A DNA stretch of 64,000 nt from Capsicum annuum. Its lineage: Eukaryota > Streptophyta > Magnoliopsida > Solanales > Solanaceae. Below the pieces are notes generated by a model. The model ran no database searches, was not told the DNA's origin, and saw only the letters and a program-made list of their open reading frames with translations. Below are positions 11,453 to 23,397 of the stretch, piece after piece; the first letter of the stretch is position 1; the number at the start of each line of letters is the position of its first letter. The translations under genes and the position numbers were made by a program. The stretch covers positions 294,861-358,860 of the forward strand of contig NW_025892772.1 of NCBI RefSeq assembly GCF_002878395.1, written 5' to 3'.

Positions 11453-12805
11453 AAATTTGCATTATATAGTTTATTTAGCCTTTGAGATTGTTACTTTGGT
11501 GGTCATAACATTATGGTACCTTGAAACAATAATCTACCAATAAGAGACATATAAATAGGAAATTAATGTAAAAACAATAAGGTGGAGAGCTGTTGGCACA
11601 CAAATGAAGTGTTTAGGAGCTGAAAATAACACATGGGTCTTATTTGAGTAAACGGAGAACTCCTGAAGTTTTCTAGTGAAAATAGACATGCAGGCTTAAT
11701 ATCAAGCATGTATTGAGGTATTTTAATACATTATAGAGTGGGAAAGATGTTATTGGCTACATAGGATACAATACGCTGCTATTATGTATAACTTGTTATA
11801 GGATACCCTTGGAAGCTTACTTGATGGAACAAATGTCTGATTTGATGCCAAAGAGTACAAAATAGAGTATGCCTTACATACCTGGTCATATAACTCCAAA
11901 ACTAACCCAACTTGACTTCTCACCTTTTAGATTACTTATCTACTATATAATATATGGTAAGCAATTGTTAGCAACCAACTGACACATTTGGGCTATTTAA
12001 CTTCACCAAAATAGTAACCGGGCAGTAAGCCCTTAATCTATCAATCAAGGGTGTTATTTTAACCCTTTTCTCCTCCAATTACACCCACATACAATACATG
12101 TTCTTATAAGATTCACCAAAACCACCTTGGCTTCATTACCCTCTCTAAATAATACACAAACATATTCGTCAGTAAACGTATGCTATAATTAGTTCGGTGG
12201 TGTACCATCACACCTTTCTTCCATATTTCAATTAGAACTAGTCACACCTTTCTTCAACATCAAACTGGAATCCAATAACATATACATAGAAAACAGTCCA
12301 TAAAACAATCACAAATCCCTTTTATTGTAGCAATAAACTATTAAATTTATCATCGCTTGATTTTTTTATGACAACACATTCATAATTCTCTCTCAAATTC
12401 ATATATAAGAAGAAAAAAATGGGGCAGTCACCTTACCTCAATTCTGCAACTTATCCTTTAAATTTGAACTACTCAATAACTTCAACTTCAACTTTTCTTG
12501 ATACTTTAAATCAAAGAAGACAGATTTCTCTTAATAACAAATAAAAAGTGAGCAAGTAGATTGTTCTATATTCTGCCATGAATTAATAATTAATCACTTA
12601 TAGCATGTTTTCCTAATATTCTATGAGATAATTAAGCTAAACCATAAGTGTTTTAACTTACCTTGGCTTACAAAGGATGGGGTTTCTTCAAGAATCCTAG
12701 AAAGGAAAATAGGGCTGCTCCTAGTTGCTTTAAAGAAAGTAGAGAGAATTTGTGAAGTATAACCATTTTGTGACTTCCGAATGAGGTAAAATGACCAGCA
12801 ACTTG

Positions 12806-12816
12806 TTCTTATAAAG
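12806..12816 (-). promoter_or_regulatory. TATA box of the Del-C 3' LTR
   Basis: Minus sense reads CTTTATAAGAA. The equivalent in the 5' LTR is at 42241-42250. The position is 60-310 bases downstream of three conserved palindromes, as expected for a U3 core promoter. Confidence 0.5.
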
Positions 12817-12877
12817 TCCCTATTTTTGGCCATCCACTTAGCTGCATTTCGGGCTTCAAATATGGTCAAATTGGTCC

Positions 12878-13137
12878 AAATAGGTGATGCACCTACTTAA
12901 AAAGATTAAGCTTCTCAAAAGGGTCAAATTAGGTGATGCACCTACTTGCTTAACTTCTTAGTTGGGCTAAACTAAATTTCGGTCTTGAAAATTTTTTGTG
13001 TTGGGCCATTTCTCCATTTTCTTCCTTTTTTATTCAACTTGAGACTAAATGATTACATTAGTATAGGCCCAAATCTGGTCCTTAGCCATGGGTCCACTAG
13101 TTTTGTCTAAATAGCTTAAGTAGGTAACTCACCTACA
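12878..13137 (-). promoter_or_regulatory. Three AGGTGA-type palindromes in the Del-C 3' LTR
   Basis: TAGGTGATGCACCTA occurs at about 12881-12895 and 12931-12945, and the variant TAGGTAACTCACCTA at about 13121-13135. The 5' LTR counterparts have perfect 10-bp arms. CACCTAC is the core of plant MYB AC elements. Confidence 0.55.
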
Positions 13138-13449
13138 AGCTTTATTAAGTCAAGCAAGCACCTCAATATTTTATTCCATTTCCAGCTCCTAATCCCTTTA
13201 ATCTAACCTTCAACTTGTACACACTTGGTCAATTTAAACTTTAGATTCAAATATTGACTTACGATTCCAACTTAAATAGTTGTATTGATGGTAACTTGAT
13301 CGCATCTCATTTAAATGTATGGGAAGTATCTAGAACTCCATATACACTATCAATGCTCACATAACAAATCTCGTATGTTACCTATACCACAAGGCTATAC
13401 CAAGTTCTATATTAATAGAAAAAGTGCATGCACAATACGGCGTGTTACA

Positions 13450-13465
13450 TCCTCCCCCCCCCTTA
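13450..13465 (-). other. Del-C polypurine tract
   Basis: The plus strand shows TCCTCCCCCCCCCCTTA directly after the LTR end. In minus sense this is an A/G-rich run abutting the 3' LTR, the plus-strand priming site of LTR elements. Confidence 0.8.
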
Positions 13466-13574
13466 GGAACATTTGACCACGAATGTTTGTATAACTGTCC
13501 AACCAAAACAAGTTCAAGCCTAAGTTTAATATCCCTATTATCACATAGTACTTATATATTATACTTACTTGTTA

Positions 13575-15130
13575 TTGATCCAATTCAGCATCTTGGACTT
13601 TCTCTTCGTATTTGAACAAATGGGGTTACTAAGATTTTATTGCTTCTTCAGCTTCCCATGTTATCTCTTCTACTTGTTGGTTTCTCTAAAGTACTTTTAC
13701 AGAAGCTATTTCTTTATTCATTAACTTCAAAACTTGTCGATCTAGGATAGAAATAGGTATTTCTTCATAGGTGAGATCTTCCATAACTTGTACATCTTCA
13801 GTAGAAGTAATATGAGATGGATCTCCCATGCATTTTCGAAGCATTGAAATGTGAAATACTGGATGAACTGTTGAGAGCTCTTGGGGTAGCTCTAACTCAT
13901 AAGAGACTTGGAAAAACCTCCGAATACACTTATATGGGCCTATATAACATTTAATTAGTTTTGATTTCTTACAAAATCTCATAACCCCTTTCATTTGTGA
14001 CACCTTCAAGAACACCCAATCACCTATAGCAAACTCTAACCCCCTTCTTCTAACATTTGCATATGACTTGTGTTGACTTTGGGCTGTCTTTAGCCACTGT
14101 TGGATTAATTTAACCTTATCCATAGCTTGATGAACAAAATCTATCCAGAAGAAGGTAGCTTCACCCACATCAAACCATCTAATTGGCGATCTACATTTTC
14201 TTCCATACAGAGCTTCACATGGTGCAATTTTGATACTTAAATGATAACTATTATTGTTGGTGAACTCGATGAGAGGTAAATGATCATATGAACTACCTTT
14301 AAAGTCCAATACATAAGATCGTAGAATATCTTCAAGTGTTTTAATGGTACGTTCTGCTTGTTAATCTATTTGAGGGTAGAAAGCTGTACTTAAATTAACT
14401 TGTGTTCCCAAATTTCTCTGAAGAGACTTCTAAAAATTTATAGTAAACTGAGCTCCCCTATCTAATATAATCGAGAATGGTACTCTGTGTAATTGAACTA
14501 TCTCTTTTATATACAATTTGGTATACTCTTTAACTATATAAGTGGTCCTAACCAGTACGAAGTGTGCTGATTTAGTAAGCCTATCAACTATCACACATAT
14601 GGTATCAAACTTTCAAGATGTACGAGGTAACCTAGTGATGAAATCTATGTTGATCATGTCCCACTTCTAGATTGGAAGATATATACATTGCATATAACCC
14701 CTGGGTTTTTGGAGATCTACTTTAACTCTTTGACAATTTGGGTATTCGGCTACAAATTCTACAATGTTCTTCTTCTTGTGACCCTACCAATATATTCATT
14801 TCAAATCAGGATACATTTTAGTTGACCCTATATGGATGGAATACCTTGAATTATGTGCCTCTATCATAATACTCTTTCTTAGCCCATCTACATTAGGCAC
14901 ACATAATATATTTTAGTACTGAAGTAGTCCCTCTTGTGTAAGATCAAATACATTTTTCATAACATTGTACATTCTCCTTAAGATATAATAGAATGGGATT
15001 TGTATATTTCTTTTCTTTCACTTTAGCTACTAATGAATACTCTGCCGTATTATGAACAATAAGCCCCTTATTTGGAGTTTCAAAAAGGCAAACCCCCATA
15101 TTAGCTAGTTGGTGTAGATCCTTAGTCATC
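13575..15130 (-). pseudogene. Del-C integrase and C-terminal chromodomain (broken)
   Basis: Minus-strand reading gives the zinc region with PNCQRVK near 14730, then WDMINIDFITRLP (about 14630-14670), SIILDRGAQFT (about 14450-14480) and QAERTIKTLED (about 14320-14350). The D, D and E of the catalytic core are all still present despite stops. The open stretch 13686-14309 (207 codons) carries the C-terminal region, ending in YEEIPISILDRQVLKL, then a TGG-to-TAG stop, then RNQQVEEITWEAEEAIKS. This W-containing end is the chromodomain of Tekay/Del chromoviruses, thought to target heterochromatin. 14944-15129 is the RNase H-integrase spacer. Confidence 0.85.
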
Positions 15131-15191
15131 CCTTGTCATTCCGTAGGCTGCCCATAAGTGTCCACCATAGCCTTACAACTTAACCAATCAA

Positions 15192-15750
15192 CTACAATAT
15201 TTTTTTTCCTAGATGATACAAGATATCAACATCACAGTATTTTAATAGCTCAATCCATCTTCGTTGCCTCATATTTAGGTCCTTCTGATTAAAGATATAT
15301 TGCAAACTCTTGTGGTCAGTATATATGTAAACATGGATCCCATACAAGTAGTGATGCCATATCTTTAAGGCAAATATAACCGCATCTAGCTCCAGATCAT
15401 GTGTTGGATAATTTTTCTCATGTAGCCGCAATTGTCTTGCGACATATGCTAGTACTTTACTATGCCGCATTAGCACACATCCTAAACCAATTATTAAAGC
15501 ATCACAATATACTGCAAACCCTTCTGTGCCTTCTGTAAGTACCAATATGGGTGTAGAAGTCAACTTATTCTTCATATCTTGGAAACTCTTTTCACATGCA
15601 TCGCTCCATTAAAACTTGGACGCTTTCTATCTTAGCTTTGTTAAATGTGCAGAAATTGAAGAAAATTCTTCAACAAACCTTCTATAATAACCTGCTAATC
15701 CAAGGAATCTACGAATCTCTTCAGGTGTTGTAGGTCTTAGCTAGTCCTTC
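15192..15750 (-). pseudogene. Del-C RNase H and RT thumb (broken)
   Basis: The open stretch 15192-15575 reads [40 protein letters not shown] and [13 protein letters not shown]. The first D, the E of DLEL and the D of TDHKSL are the RNase H catalytic residues and all remain. Above it (15575-15750) RFLGLAGYYRRFVEEFS marks the end of RT. The frame continues into the RT body at 18121 once solo-1 is removed. Confidence 0.85.
15746..15750. repeat. Left target site duplication of solo-1
   Basis: CCTTC here and TCTTT at 18121-18125 flank solo-1. Reading through the RT gene suggests the original was CCTTT, with one change in each copy. Confidence 0.6.
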
Positions 15751-15903
15751 TGTAATACCCCAAATTTTCTTTAAGTCGAGTTTCATCTTTAAGAAGAGTA
15801 AGGGCTGACTTCCCAAGTAAGAAATATTTTAATCACATAGAATTTCCTTAATATCGTGGTGAGAAGTTATGGCCATTTTACTGAGAGTTGTTGGAACCCC
15901 CAA

Positions 15904-16153
15904 GTGTGACGGATAGGTTGACGGACCGTCGAATTTGGGATGGACCATTTCCCGGACTGTCGTAACCAAGGCAGTAACTCTTTCTTTTGGTACAAGTTTG
16001 ATGGGCAAGAGGATGCACCATCAATATAGCAACGGATCATCTCTAGGACTATCACAACTAAGGCAGTGTGGCCTTTTTCTAACCAACTTGTGACGGACGA
16101 TCTGATGGATCGTCAGACTAGCAGGGGACCGCTACTCTGACTGTCGCAAATCC
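15904..16153 (+). promoter_or_regulatory. GACGGACCGTC-type palindrome cluster, solo-1 U3
   Basis: GACGGACCGTC (15920-15930), TGATGGATCGTCA (16103-16115) and several decayed relatives such as GGACTGTCGTAAC and GGACTATCACAAC crowd about 250 bases. A TTTTAAAAGG core-promoter candidate follows at about 16174. Confidence 0.5.
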
Positions 16154-17667
16154 CATTCATTATTTTTAAGTCATTTTAAAAGGAATTTTTTGTCCTTTTC
16201 CCGTTTTAACACTTAGTTATATGAAAAATGAAGCATATGACTTCATTATCTCCCAAAACATCCAAGAGCTAGGGTTTCTCCCTCAAGAGCAAATCCAAAA
16301 CCCTTCTCTAAGAAATTCAAGAACTCACCATAGATTCTACAAATTGAGTTGAGATTTGAGTTCCCCAAGTCCAAGGCTTCAAGAACCCTCTCTTAAAGAG
16401 TAAGAAGAAGAGTTTCAAGAAAGCTTGTTTATCTAGTTTCATAATCTAAGGTATGTGGGGTCTGAACAAGGACAATTCGTTCATCATTCTGCCCAAAACT
16501 TATTTTAAATTACAAAGATACATGACTTTATGAGTTCTCCTATGAATTTGAATTGTGGGTTCATACCCAATATTACTATGCATGAGATTTTGAGATTTTG
16601 AGACAAATTGTTGTAAATTCCAGATTTCTATATGATTTATGAGTCCATATGATATCTAGTATTCATTTTGACAAGTCTTAACTTGAGATGTGATTATGGA
16701 TCATTAAACCCTACTTGAGATTTCAGTTTTAATAAACTTTTATGCCATAACCACCCATGATTTGAGTTTATTGAGAAAGTTTTGACCTTAATGGTCATAG
16801 TAGCTTTGAAATCTACTTTACCAAATGAGACTATAAATTTTATAGTTGGGGTCTTATGAACCATAAAATTATTTTAAAGTGGATTTCCCTGAGATGAGCG
16901 TAGCTAACTAGAGGGAGTAGTATTTAGCACCGAGTTGGGTAAGTTACTATGATTTCATACCCAAGAACTACGTGCCACTATAGGATTGAGATTTATGGGC
17001 CCGAGGACAAGATAAGTGATCACTGAGTTGAGGTTATACTCCCTGGCTAGAGTATGATGCCTCTCCCCAACATGAGGTTTCCTTCTTAGGAGGATAAGAC
17101 GTTGGACTTTATGTAGCTCGCATGGTTTATATCGGTTAAGAGAACATCCCTAAAGTATTTTCCCTTGGGATAGAATATTTTCCCTAAAGCTTTGGGATAA
17201 GTAATTTTTCCCTAATAGTAAGATTTTCAAAATAGTTTCTTGAAGTAAAATTTTCCCAAGAAGAAAATAGTTTTCTCTACTAGTAAGATTTATAGAATTG
17301 CGAGTTCCAAATGCCTTGAGTTTAAAAGAGTTCTAAGTTCTTGAGCATTAAAGAAGTTTTACTCTCCATTAGATATATGCATGAGTTTGAAAGTATTGTT
17401 TAAAGCTTTCTTTAGTCTAAGAGTAATGAGAATAAGAGAAGAGTTCATATTTTAATGCTAAAGTATAATGACTAAGGAGATTTGTGTTACATGCTTCATT
17501 CTACATGATTTATGAGCTTTATATTGTAGACGTTTTCAAACTATGTGAGTCATTCATATTTGCATGCATGATTTGATTAAAGAGTATGGATATTGTTTTA
17601 TGTAAATGCATACACCCCTATATACTCAATACATTCCCAAGTGCTGATCCACATATACGTCTATGTG

Positions 17668-17688
17668 CTACATTGTCTTATAATGTAG
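17668..17688 (+). other. Conserved LTR hairpin, solo-1 copy
   Basis: Stem CTACATT/AATGTAG with loop GTCTTAT: the same loop as Del-A but a stem with compensating changes. A neighbouring stem CACATA/TATGTG lies at about 17651-17667. Confidence 0.6.
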
Positions 17689-18120
17689 GTTTAGGTGCTC
17701 AGTCCCATCCTCGTCAGTGATTTCCAAGTACCTTTGTCTACATCTCCACAGTGGTGATTCCTCATGGTTCAAGGCCCAATCTTTAGACATTACTGCATTT
17801 TAGTAGATATGTTATTGCTTTCAGTACAGTTTGAGTCAGTTGGGGATCTATCCTAATGGCTCTCTAGTAGACCTGAGTCATAGAGGCCTTGTCAAACTAG
17901 TTATCAGATTGTTAGTATGTTGAGATTTCCAATTTTGTGGTCGTTTGGACCGAGTATTTTCTTTGTATTTCCTATCATTTGATATAATAATAATAGTGTT
18001 TTTTTATTTCTTCTCGAAATGAGTTATTTTATGTAGTGACGGGCTCAAAGGGTTAAGTTTGGGCTACTTGTAGCCTTAAGCACCGTGTGACATCCCGGGA
18101 GGAGATTTTGGGTTGTTACA

Positions 18121-18830
18121 TCTTTACAACTTCTATATTCTTAGTATCAACCTTTATTCGTTCATCACATACAATATGACCCAGGAATGCCACAAATTTT
18201 AACCAAAATTCATATTTAGAGAACTTTGCATATAGCTTACGATCACGAATAATCTGTAACACCTGTTGTAAGTAACTAACTTGGTCCTTCTTTGATCACA
18301 TTTAAAAAATGTCTTAACACCCTATTCATCAAATCCATAAAAGTTGTGGGTGCACTAGTTAGCCCAAAGGACATGACTAGAAACTCATAATGATCGTACC
18401 ATGTTTGAAAGGCTTTATTGGGTATGTCCTTCTCTTTTACCCTCACTTTGTGGTAACCTGATCTCAAATCAATCTTTGAAAAACACTTAGCACCTTGAAA
18501 TAGATCAAATAAATCATCAATTCTCGAAAGGTGATATTTTTTCTAAATAGTCACCTTATTTTGTTGCCGTTAGTCAATACACATTCTCAATGAGCCACCT
18601 TTCTTATGGAAAAATAATACTAGTGCACCCCAAGGGGACATACTAGGACTTATGAATCCTTTTTCTATCAAGTATTTGAATTGCTCTTTCAAATACTGTA
18701 ATTCTATCGGGGCCATTCTATATAAAGGAATTGAGATTGGTTGAGTGCCTGGAATCACATCAATAACAAACTCTACTTCTCGTTCTAGAGGCAAACCAGG
18801 AAGATTTTCAGGAAATACATTGGGAAATTC
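18121..18830 (-). pseudogene. Del-C reverse transcriptase (broken, catalytic box deleted)
   Basis: Minus-strand reading from 18794 down: [53 protein letters not shown] and [20 protein letters not shown], all standard Ty3/gypsy RT blocks. After NRVLRHFLN the F-I-D-D-I-L-V-Y-S segment should follow. Instead the sequence reads VIKEGPS with a stop and resumes at LYAKFSKYEFWLKFVAFLG. The catalytic aspartate pair has been lost by an internal deletion near 18280-18300. Confidence 0.85.
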
Positions 18831-19430
18831 ATTTATCAGTGAAATAGTTTAAAGAGTTAAAGGTTCCATATCTGTATCTTTTACTTTAACTAGATGATAT
18901 ATGTAACCTTTAGAAATGATTCTTTTTGCCTTAAAATAAGAAATAAATTTACCTCTTGGTGCTCCAATGTTACCCCTCCATTCAAGGACTGCCTCCTTTG
19001 GAAAATGGAAACACACTCTCTCAGTTCGACAATCTACTACGGCATAACAAGAAGCCAACTAATCCATACCCATTATAACATCAAATTCTACCATTTTTAA
19101 CTCAACAAGGTCTGCCACTGTATCGCGGCCACAAATAATTATTATACAATTTTGATACACTCTCCTAGCTATAATAGATTCACTAACTGGCGTAGATACT
19201 TCAAATGGCTTAACTAGCAATTCTGGTGTTCTTTTGAAATTTCCAACAACCAATGGAGTGATATATGATAATGTAGAACCCGGATCAATTAATGCATATA
19301 CATTATGTGAAAATATGGACAATATACCTATAACCATATCCAGAGAAACCTCTAAATTTTGTTTATCTACTGGAGCATATGTATGATTCTAAACACCACT
19401 AGAGCTAACTGCTCCTTTAGCACCTCTACC
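18831..19430 (-). pseudogene. Del-C protease (broken)
   Basis: The open stretch 19059-19337 reads NVYALIDPGSTLSYITPLV, with the D-P-G active site intact, and ends in VEFDVIMGMD. After a stop the frame continues (18849-19058) with AVLEWRGNIG and YFKAKRIISKGYIYHLVKV, the linker towards RT. The order and the spacing are normal for a gypsy polyprotein. Confidence 0.85.
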
Positions 19431-20736
19431 ATGACCTATAGGTTATACACCCATTCCTGAAAAAGGCACTGATAATGATGATACAGCGGATAATTCAGTA
19501 GGTCGTGCCATACCACCTATGCCCCTTTATGGGAACTCTTTTATCATATGCCCCAACGTACCACACAAAAAGCAAAAATTTGTCCTAAACTGACATGCAC
19601 CTAAATGAAGCTTTCTATATTGTTTATATGGCTTCCAAGGAGAACTTAATTTGCTCATAATCCCTTGCTCTTGATACCCCACTACTTGTGAACTCTGACT
19701 CTCACTTCTTTGCCTAAACTGGTTACCTTTAGACCCTTGAAATTGTAGTGGAGAACTAGATATAGAATGAGAAGATAATGGCCTAGACGTTCTATTCTAA
19801 AATTGAGGCCAAATTCTCCTTGGGTTTCTATACACTGCCCTGTAGATCTGGCCCTCTTGGAATACCCTCTTTCCAATTCTTGTGTTCTTCTTCTTTGCCT
19901 TTGATCCCCCATTTTTTGTGCAAAAACTTGTATCCTTGCTATGTCTATGTCTTTTATCAAAGTAGCAATAGTACAATCCCTAACTAGATATGGATCCAAT
20001 CTATCCACATATCGATGAACTCTACCATCCATAGTATCTACTACATTAGGGGCATACCTTGACAAAGATTTATACCAAAGGCTGTACTCCCTAACGCTCA
20101 TATTTCCTTGGCAAAGATTGAGGAATTGATCCACACAGGCCTATTGAATCTCAAATGGAAGGTAATTATCAAGAAATGCTTCTTTAAACTCTTTTTATGT
20201 AGCTAAAGGTGCATCGATACCCCTTTATTATTTCTAGTCTTTATACAAAAATATAGCCTCCCCTTTGAATCTATATGTTGCTAGCTGAACTGTCTATTTA
20301 CTCGATACATGCATGACATCTAGAGACCTTTTGATTTGATCAATAAAGTACTGTGGTTCTTCATTAAGATCTTATCCGGTGAATGTGGGAGGATCTAATT
20401 TAATAAATTCTTGCATCCATTGGCTAGCTGATTTGTCTGCACCACTAGAACCTTTGTTGGAATTGTTTGTCCTTAATCTTTTCCAATAACTATATGGGTC
20501 AACAATTGCACCGCATTTCTTAGATCTTCCTCATTAGCATTAATAGGTGGTTCTGAGGATGCGGTTCTTCTCCTTCTAAGCTCTTCTATAGATAGAGGAG
20601 CAGAAGAAGTTTGTGATACAAATTCAGCTTGAGCCTCACTTTGATTACCTTGTCTAGGTGGAGACTTGCTGGTCCCTTCTTCGACAGCCACATCTACTCG
20701 CTTACCTGTATTCTTACGCCTTTTTGTAACCGGCAT
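19431..20736 (-). pseudogene. Del-C gag with zinc knuckle (broken)
   Basis: ATG at 20736 starts MPVTKRRKNTGKRVDVAVEE, followed by an acidic and serine-rich N-terminus. 19682-20134 holds the central gag helices (GNMSVREYSLWYKSLSRYAP, DCTIATLIKDIDIARI). A zinc knuckle around 19520-19620 reads CFLCGTLGHMIKEF: the CX2CX4H part is intact but the final C is F. Stops separate these pieces. The start is chosen because it lies about 200 bases after the primer site and nothing upstream is coding. Confidence 0.85.
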
Positions 20737-20804
20737 CTTTATTATATTAAGAAAAAATAGATTTAGTGGCTAAATATAACTTCACCTACGACTTGGGCTC
20801 TATA

Positions 20805-20937
20805 GCATGATCTAAGTTATGAACAAAAGAGACAACCACTAAATGTCCCGTAGATTTATGTTTATAGATACAGTGCACAACACACCATAAGGAAGACTCT
20901 ACATAGACATGGCTTTGTAGACATCCTAGGAAGACCT
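20805..20937 (-). promoter_or_regulatory. Conserved retrotransposon leader, Del-C copy
   Basis: In minus sense, 49 nt after the primer site, TATGGTGTGTTGTGCAC leads into CTATAAAC (20860-20889). Before it comes a GTCTATGTAGAGTCTT block and after it GGGACATTTAGTGG (20836-20850). The same blocks occur in both LARDs and in Del-A, B and D. Confidence 0.6.
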
Positions 20938-20949
20938 GCTCTAATACCA
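20938..20949 (-). other. Del-C primer binding site
   Basis: The plus strand reads GCTCTAATACCA, the complement of the Met-tRNA primer site TGGTATCAGAGC with one change. It lies four bases from the LTR. Confidence 0.8.
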
Positions 20950-20953
20950 CTTC

Positions 20954-22897
20954 TATCACACCTCAAATCCTATTGGAGAGGACAGACACCCATAGTTGTA
21001 ATGGCCCGAGATAACCAATCCATGACCTTATACTTCTCATGCTTGTAACTCTGAAAATCAAAGGTTCTGAAAAATATGATATCTTGCATCAATGAGAATA
21101 ACAACGTAGGCAAGCACAAAATTATATATGCAACACTTGTCCATTCTGGCCACACCATCTAAAAGATAAGACACTACCATATTTAACTTTACATAAGTAT
21201 ACAAAGCCTCTAAAAGATACAGACTTAGTTAGGGTCGGGATAAACCCCCGCCCTACTCTTGACTACTGAACAATACAAAAATATATGGAACAGACTCGAA
21301 AAGCTCTGAATCAACCTGGAGCTCACCAATAGTCACTGAATAGCCTTTGCTCCAACTAGAGATGTGTATTAGCTGAAGCCCCTGTGCTTGCAGCATGAAA
21401 TATAGGTCCTATGTGAGGGACGTTAGTACAAAAATATGTACTAAATATGTAAGGCTGAATGTAATAATACATGAAACAAAAGCTCGATAGAAATCAAGAT
21501 ACAAGTGTATAAGTAGTAATAGTAGACCACCTTCATATATAATTATAGGACACATACATTACATTCTTTTCTTCATTTTTACCTTTCTTTATAATATTTG
21601 TAAGCCATATAATACAAATGACCAGCTGATCAGTGGTAAATAGATACATTAAGATCGGCCAATGCTAGGCTTACTCCCCTGAGCTGCCACCCACATATGA
21701 ACATTGGGATTGGCCTACGCTAGGATTATGCTCCCGAGATGCCACCCACATATAAAGGTATCTATATCAGCCCATGATAGGGTAATTCCCCTAAGCTACC
21801 ACTTATTTTACAATTTGCGTTAGTTAATTTTTTTAGCCTTTGAGATTGTTACTTTGGTGGTCACAACATTATGGTACCTTAAAAAAATAATCTACCAATA
21901 AGAGAGATGTAACTGGGTACTTAATGCAACAAAAATGAGGTGAGGATCTCTTGGCACACAAATGAAATGTTTAGGAGTTGAAAATAACACATGGGTCTTA
22001 TTTGAGTAAATGAAGAACTCTTGAAGTTTTCTAGAGAATATAGACATGCATGCTTAATATTAAGCATGTATTGAGGTGTTTTAAAACATTAGAGAGTTGG
22101 AATAAGGACATTGGCTACATAGAATATAATATGATGCTATTATGTATCACTTGTTATAGGATAACCTTGGAAGCCTAATTGATGGAACAAATGTCCGATT
22201 TCATGCAAAAGAGTACAAAATAGAGTATGCCTTACATGCCTGGGTATATTACTCCAAAACTAATGCAACTTGACTTCCTGCCTTTTAGATTACTTATCTA
22301 CAATATAATATATGGTAAGCTAATATTAGCAACCAATCGACACATTTGGGCTATTTAGCTTTATCAAAATAGTAACCAGGCAGTAAGCCCTTAATCTATT
22401 AATCAAGTGTGTTATTTTAACCCTTTTCTCCTCCAGTTATGCCCATATACCATACATGTTCTTATAAGATTCATCAAAACTACCTTGGATTCATTACCCC
22501 CTCTAAATAATATGCAAAATAGATTGGGCAGTAAATATATGCAATAATTAGTTCAGTGGTGTACCGCCACACCTTTCTTCTATATTTCGATTCAAACTAG
22601 TCACACTTTTATCGACATCAAACTAGCATCCCATAACATATACATACAAAACAATCCACAAAATAGTCCAAAATCTATTTTATCATAGCAATCAATTATT
22701 TAACTCATCATCGCTTGAGTTCTCAATATCAACACATCCATAATTCTCTCTCAAATTCATATATAAGGAGAACAAAATGGGGCAGTCACCTTACCTTAAT
22801 TCTGCAACTTATCTTTTAAATTTGAACTCCTCAAGAACTTTAACTTCCAAATCCCTTCACACTTTAAACCAAAGAAGAAAAAGGATCTCTTAATAAC
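20954..22897 (-). repeat. Del-C 5' LTR, inner part
   Basis: Matches 10590-12534 of the 3' LTR, starting TATCACACCTC (TG changed to TA). It stops at TAATAAC (22897), where Del-D has inserted. The remainder is at 41972-42860. Confidence 0.85.
22893..22897. repeat. Left target site duplication of Del-D (ATAAC)
   Basis: ATAAC here and ATGAC at 41967-41971. The uninterrupted 3' LTR of Del-C shows a single ATAAC at the same place (near 12540). Confidence 0.8.
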
Positions 22898-23162
22898 TGT
22901 AAGATCCTGTAATATTCTTAGCTTAACTCAGTCTGTTAAAACTTGGAAAAGGGTCCCAGACTCAGAAAAATTTCAGCCAAGAGTTTATACTTAGGAATAT
23001 TTTAGCCTTCATAAGTTGGTGATTTTATTTCACGAACCTTATGACCTTAAAGTATCGAATTTTAGGTTTATTCATGATCAGATGGTAGTAGATAACTTCG
23101 GGTGAGTTTTGGATTTTTTGGACATCATTCGAGGCACATTTGAAAATACAAAATAGTGGATA

Positions 23163-23397
23163 GACGCAATATCGACACGCTGGGTCACCTATCGCGTCGA
23201 TAAATATTTTCCTCAGCTAGCAGTGCCAAATTCTAGTGATTTGATACAAATTTGATGCGTCGCGTCGCCCAGCGCATCAACAGTTAATTTTTCCCCAGTT
23301 TTTAGAGTAATTTTAGTGAACCAACGTGAACTTGATGCAGCGTGTTGTTCATCGTGTTGATTCCATCAATGAGGCGCGTTGATCTACGCATCACTTG
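23163..23397 (+). promoter_or_regulatory. CpG palindrome cluster, Del-D 5' LTR U3
   Basis: Contains ATCGCGTCGAT (23191-23201), the inverted pair TTGATGCG (23252-23259) / CGCATCAA (23273-23280), and decayed relatives up to 23397. A TTTAAAAAG core-promoter candidate follows at about 23415. The 3' LTR equivalent is at about 30769-31010. Confidence 0.5.

Larger units (their letters stand above)
10590..13449 (-). repeat. Del-C 3' LTR
   Basis: Begins TGTCATGCCTC and ends GTGTTACA on the plus strand. It aligns along its length with 20954-22897 joined to 41972-42860. Two direct matches are the CATGCTAGTCTTATGCCC... repeats at about 11290-11440 (three imperfect copies of a GATCGGCCCATGCTAG ... GAGCTGCCACCC unit, roughly 60 bases each), also present near 21650-21800. 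A TATA box in minus sense and upstream palindromes are listed separately. Confidence 0.85.
15751..18120 (+). mobile_element. Solo-1: solo LTR of the Del-E family
   Basis: A single LTR of 2370 bases, TGTAATACCCC to GGTTGTTACA, with no internal domain. It interrupts the Del-C polyprotein between RT and RNase H and is flanked by a diverged 5-bp duplication. Its start and end match the Del-E 3' LTR (37668-40414), and the lengths agree if the duplicated piece and gap there are discounted. Solo LTRs form by recombination between the two LTRs of one element. Confidence 0.85.

Noticed and set aside
13450..13465. C-run as a G-quadruplex or promoter element
   Set aside because: Its place directly beside the LTR end and the match to GGGGGAGA tracts in the other elements make it the polypurine tract.
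23163..23397. CRISPR-like or satellite array in the palindrome clusters
   Set aside because: Units are irregular in length and spacing, lie inside LTRs and recur at the same LTR position in other copies.
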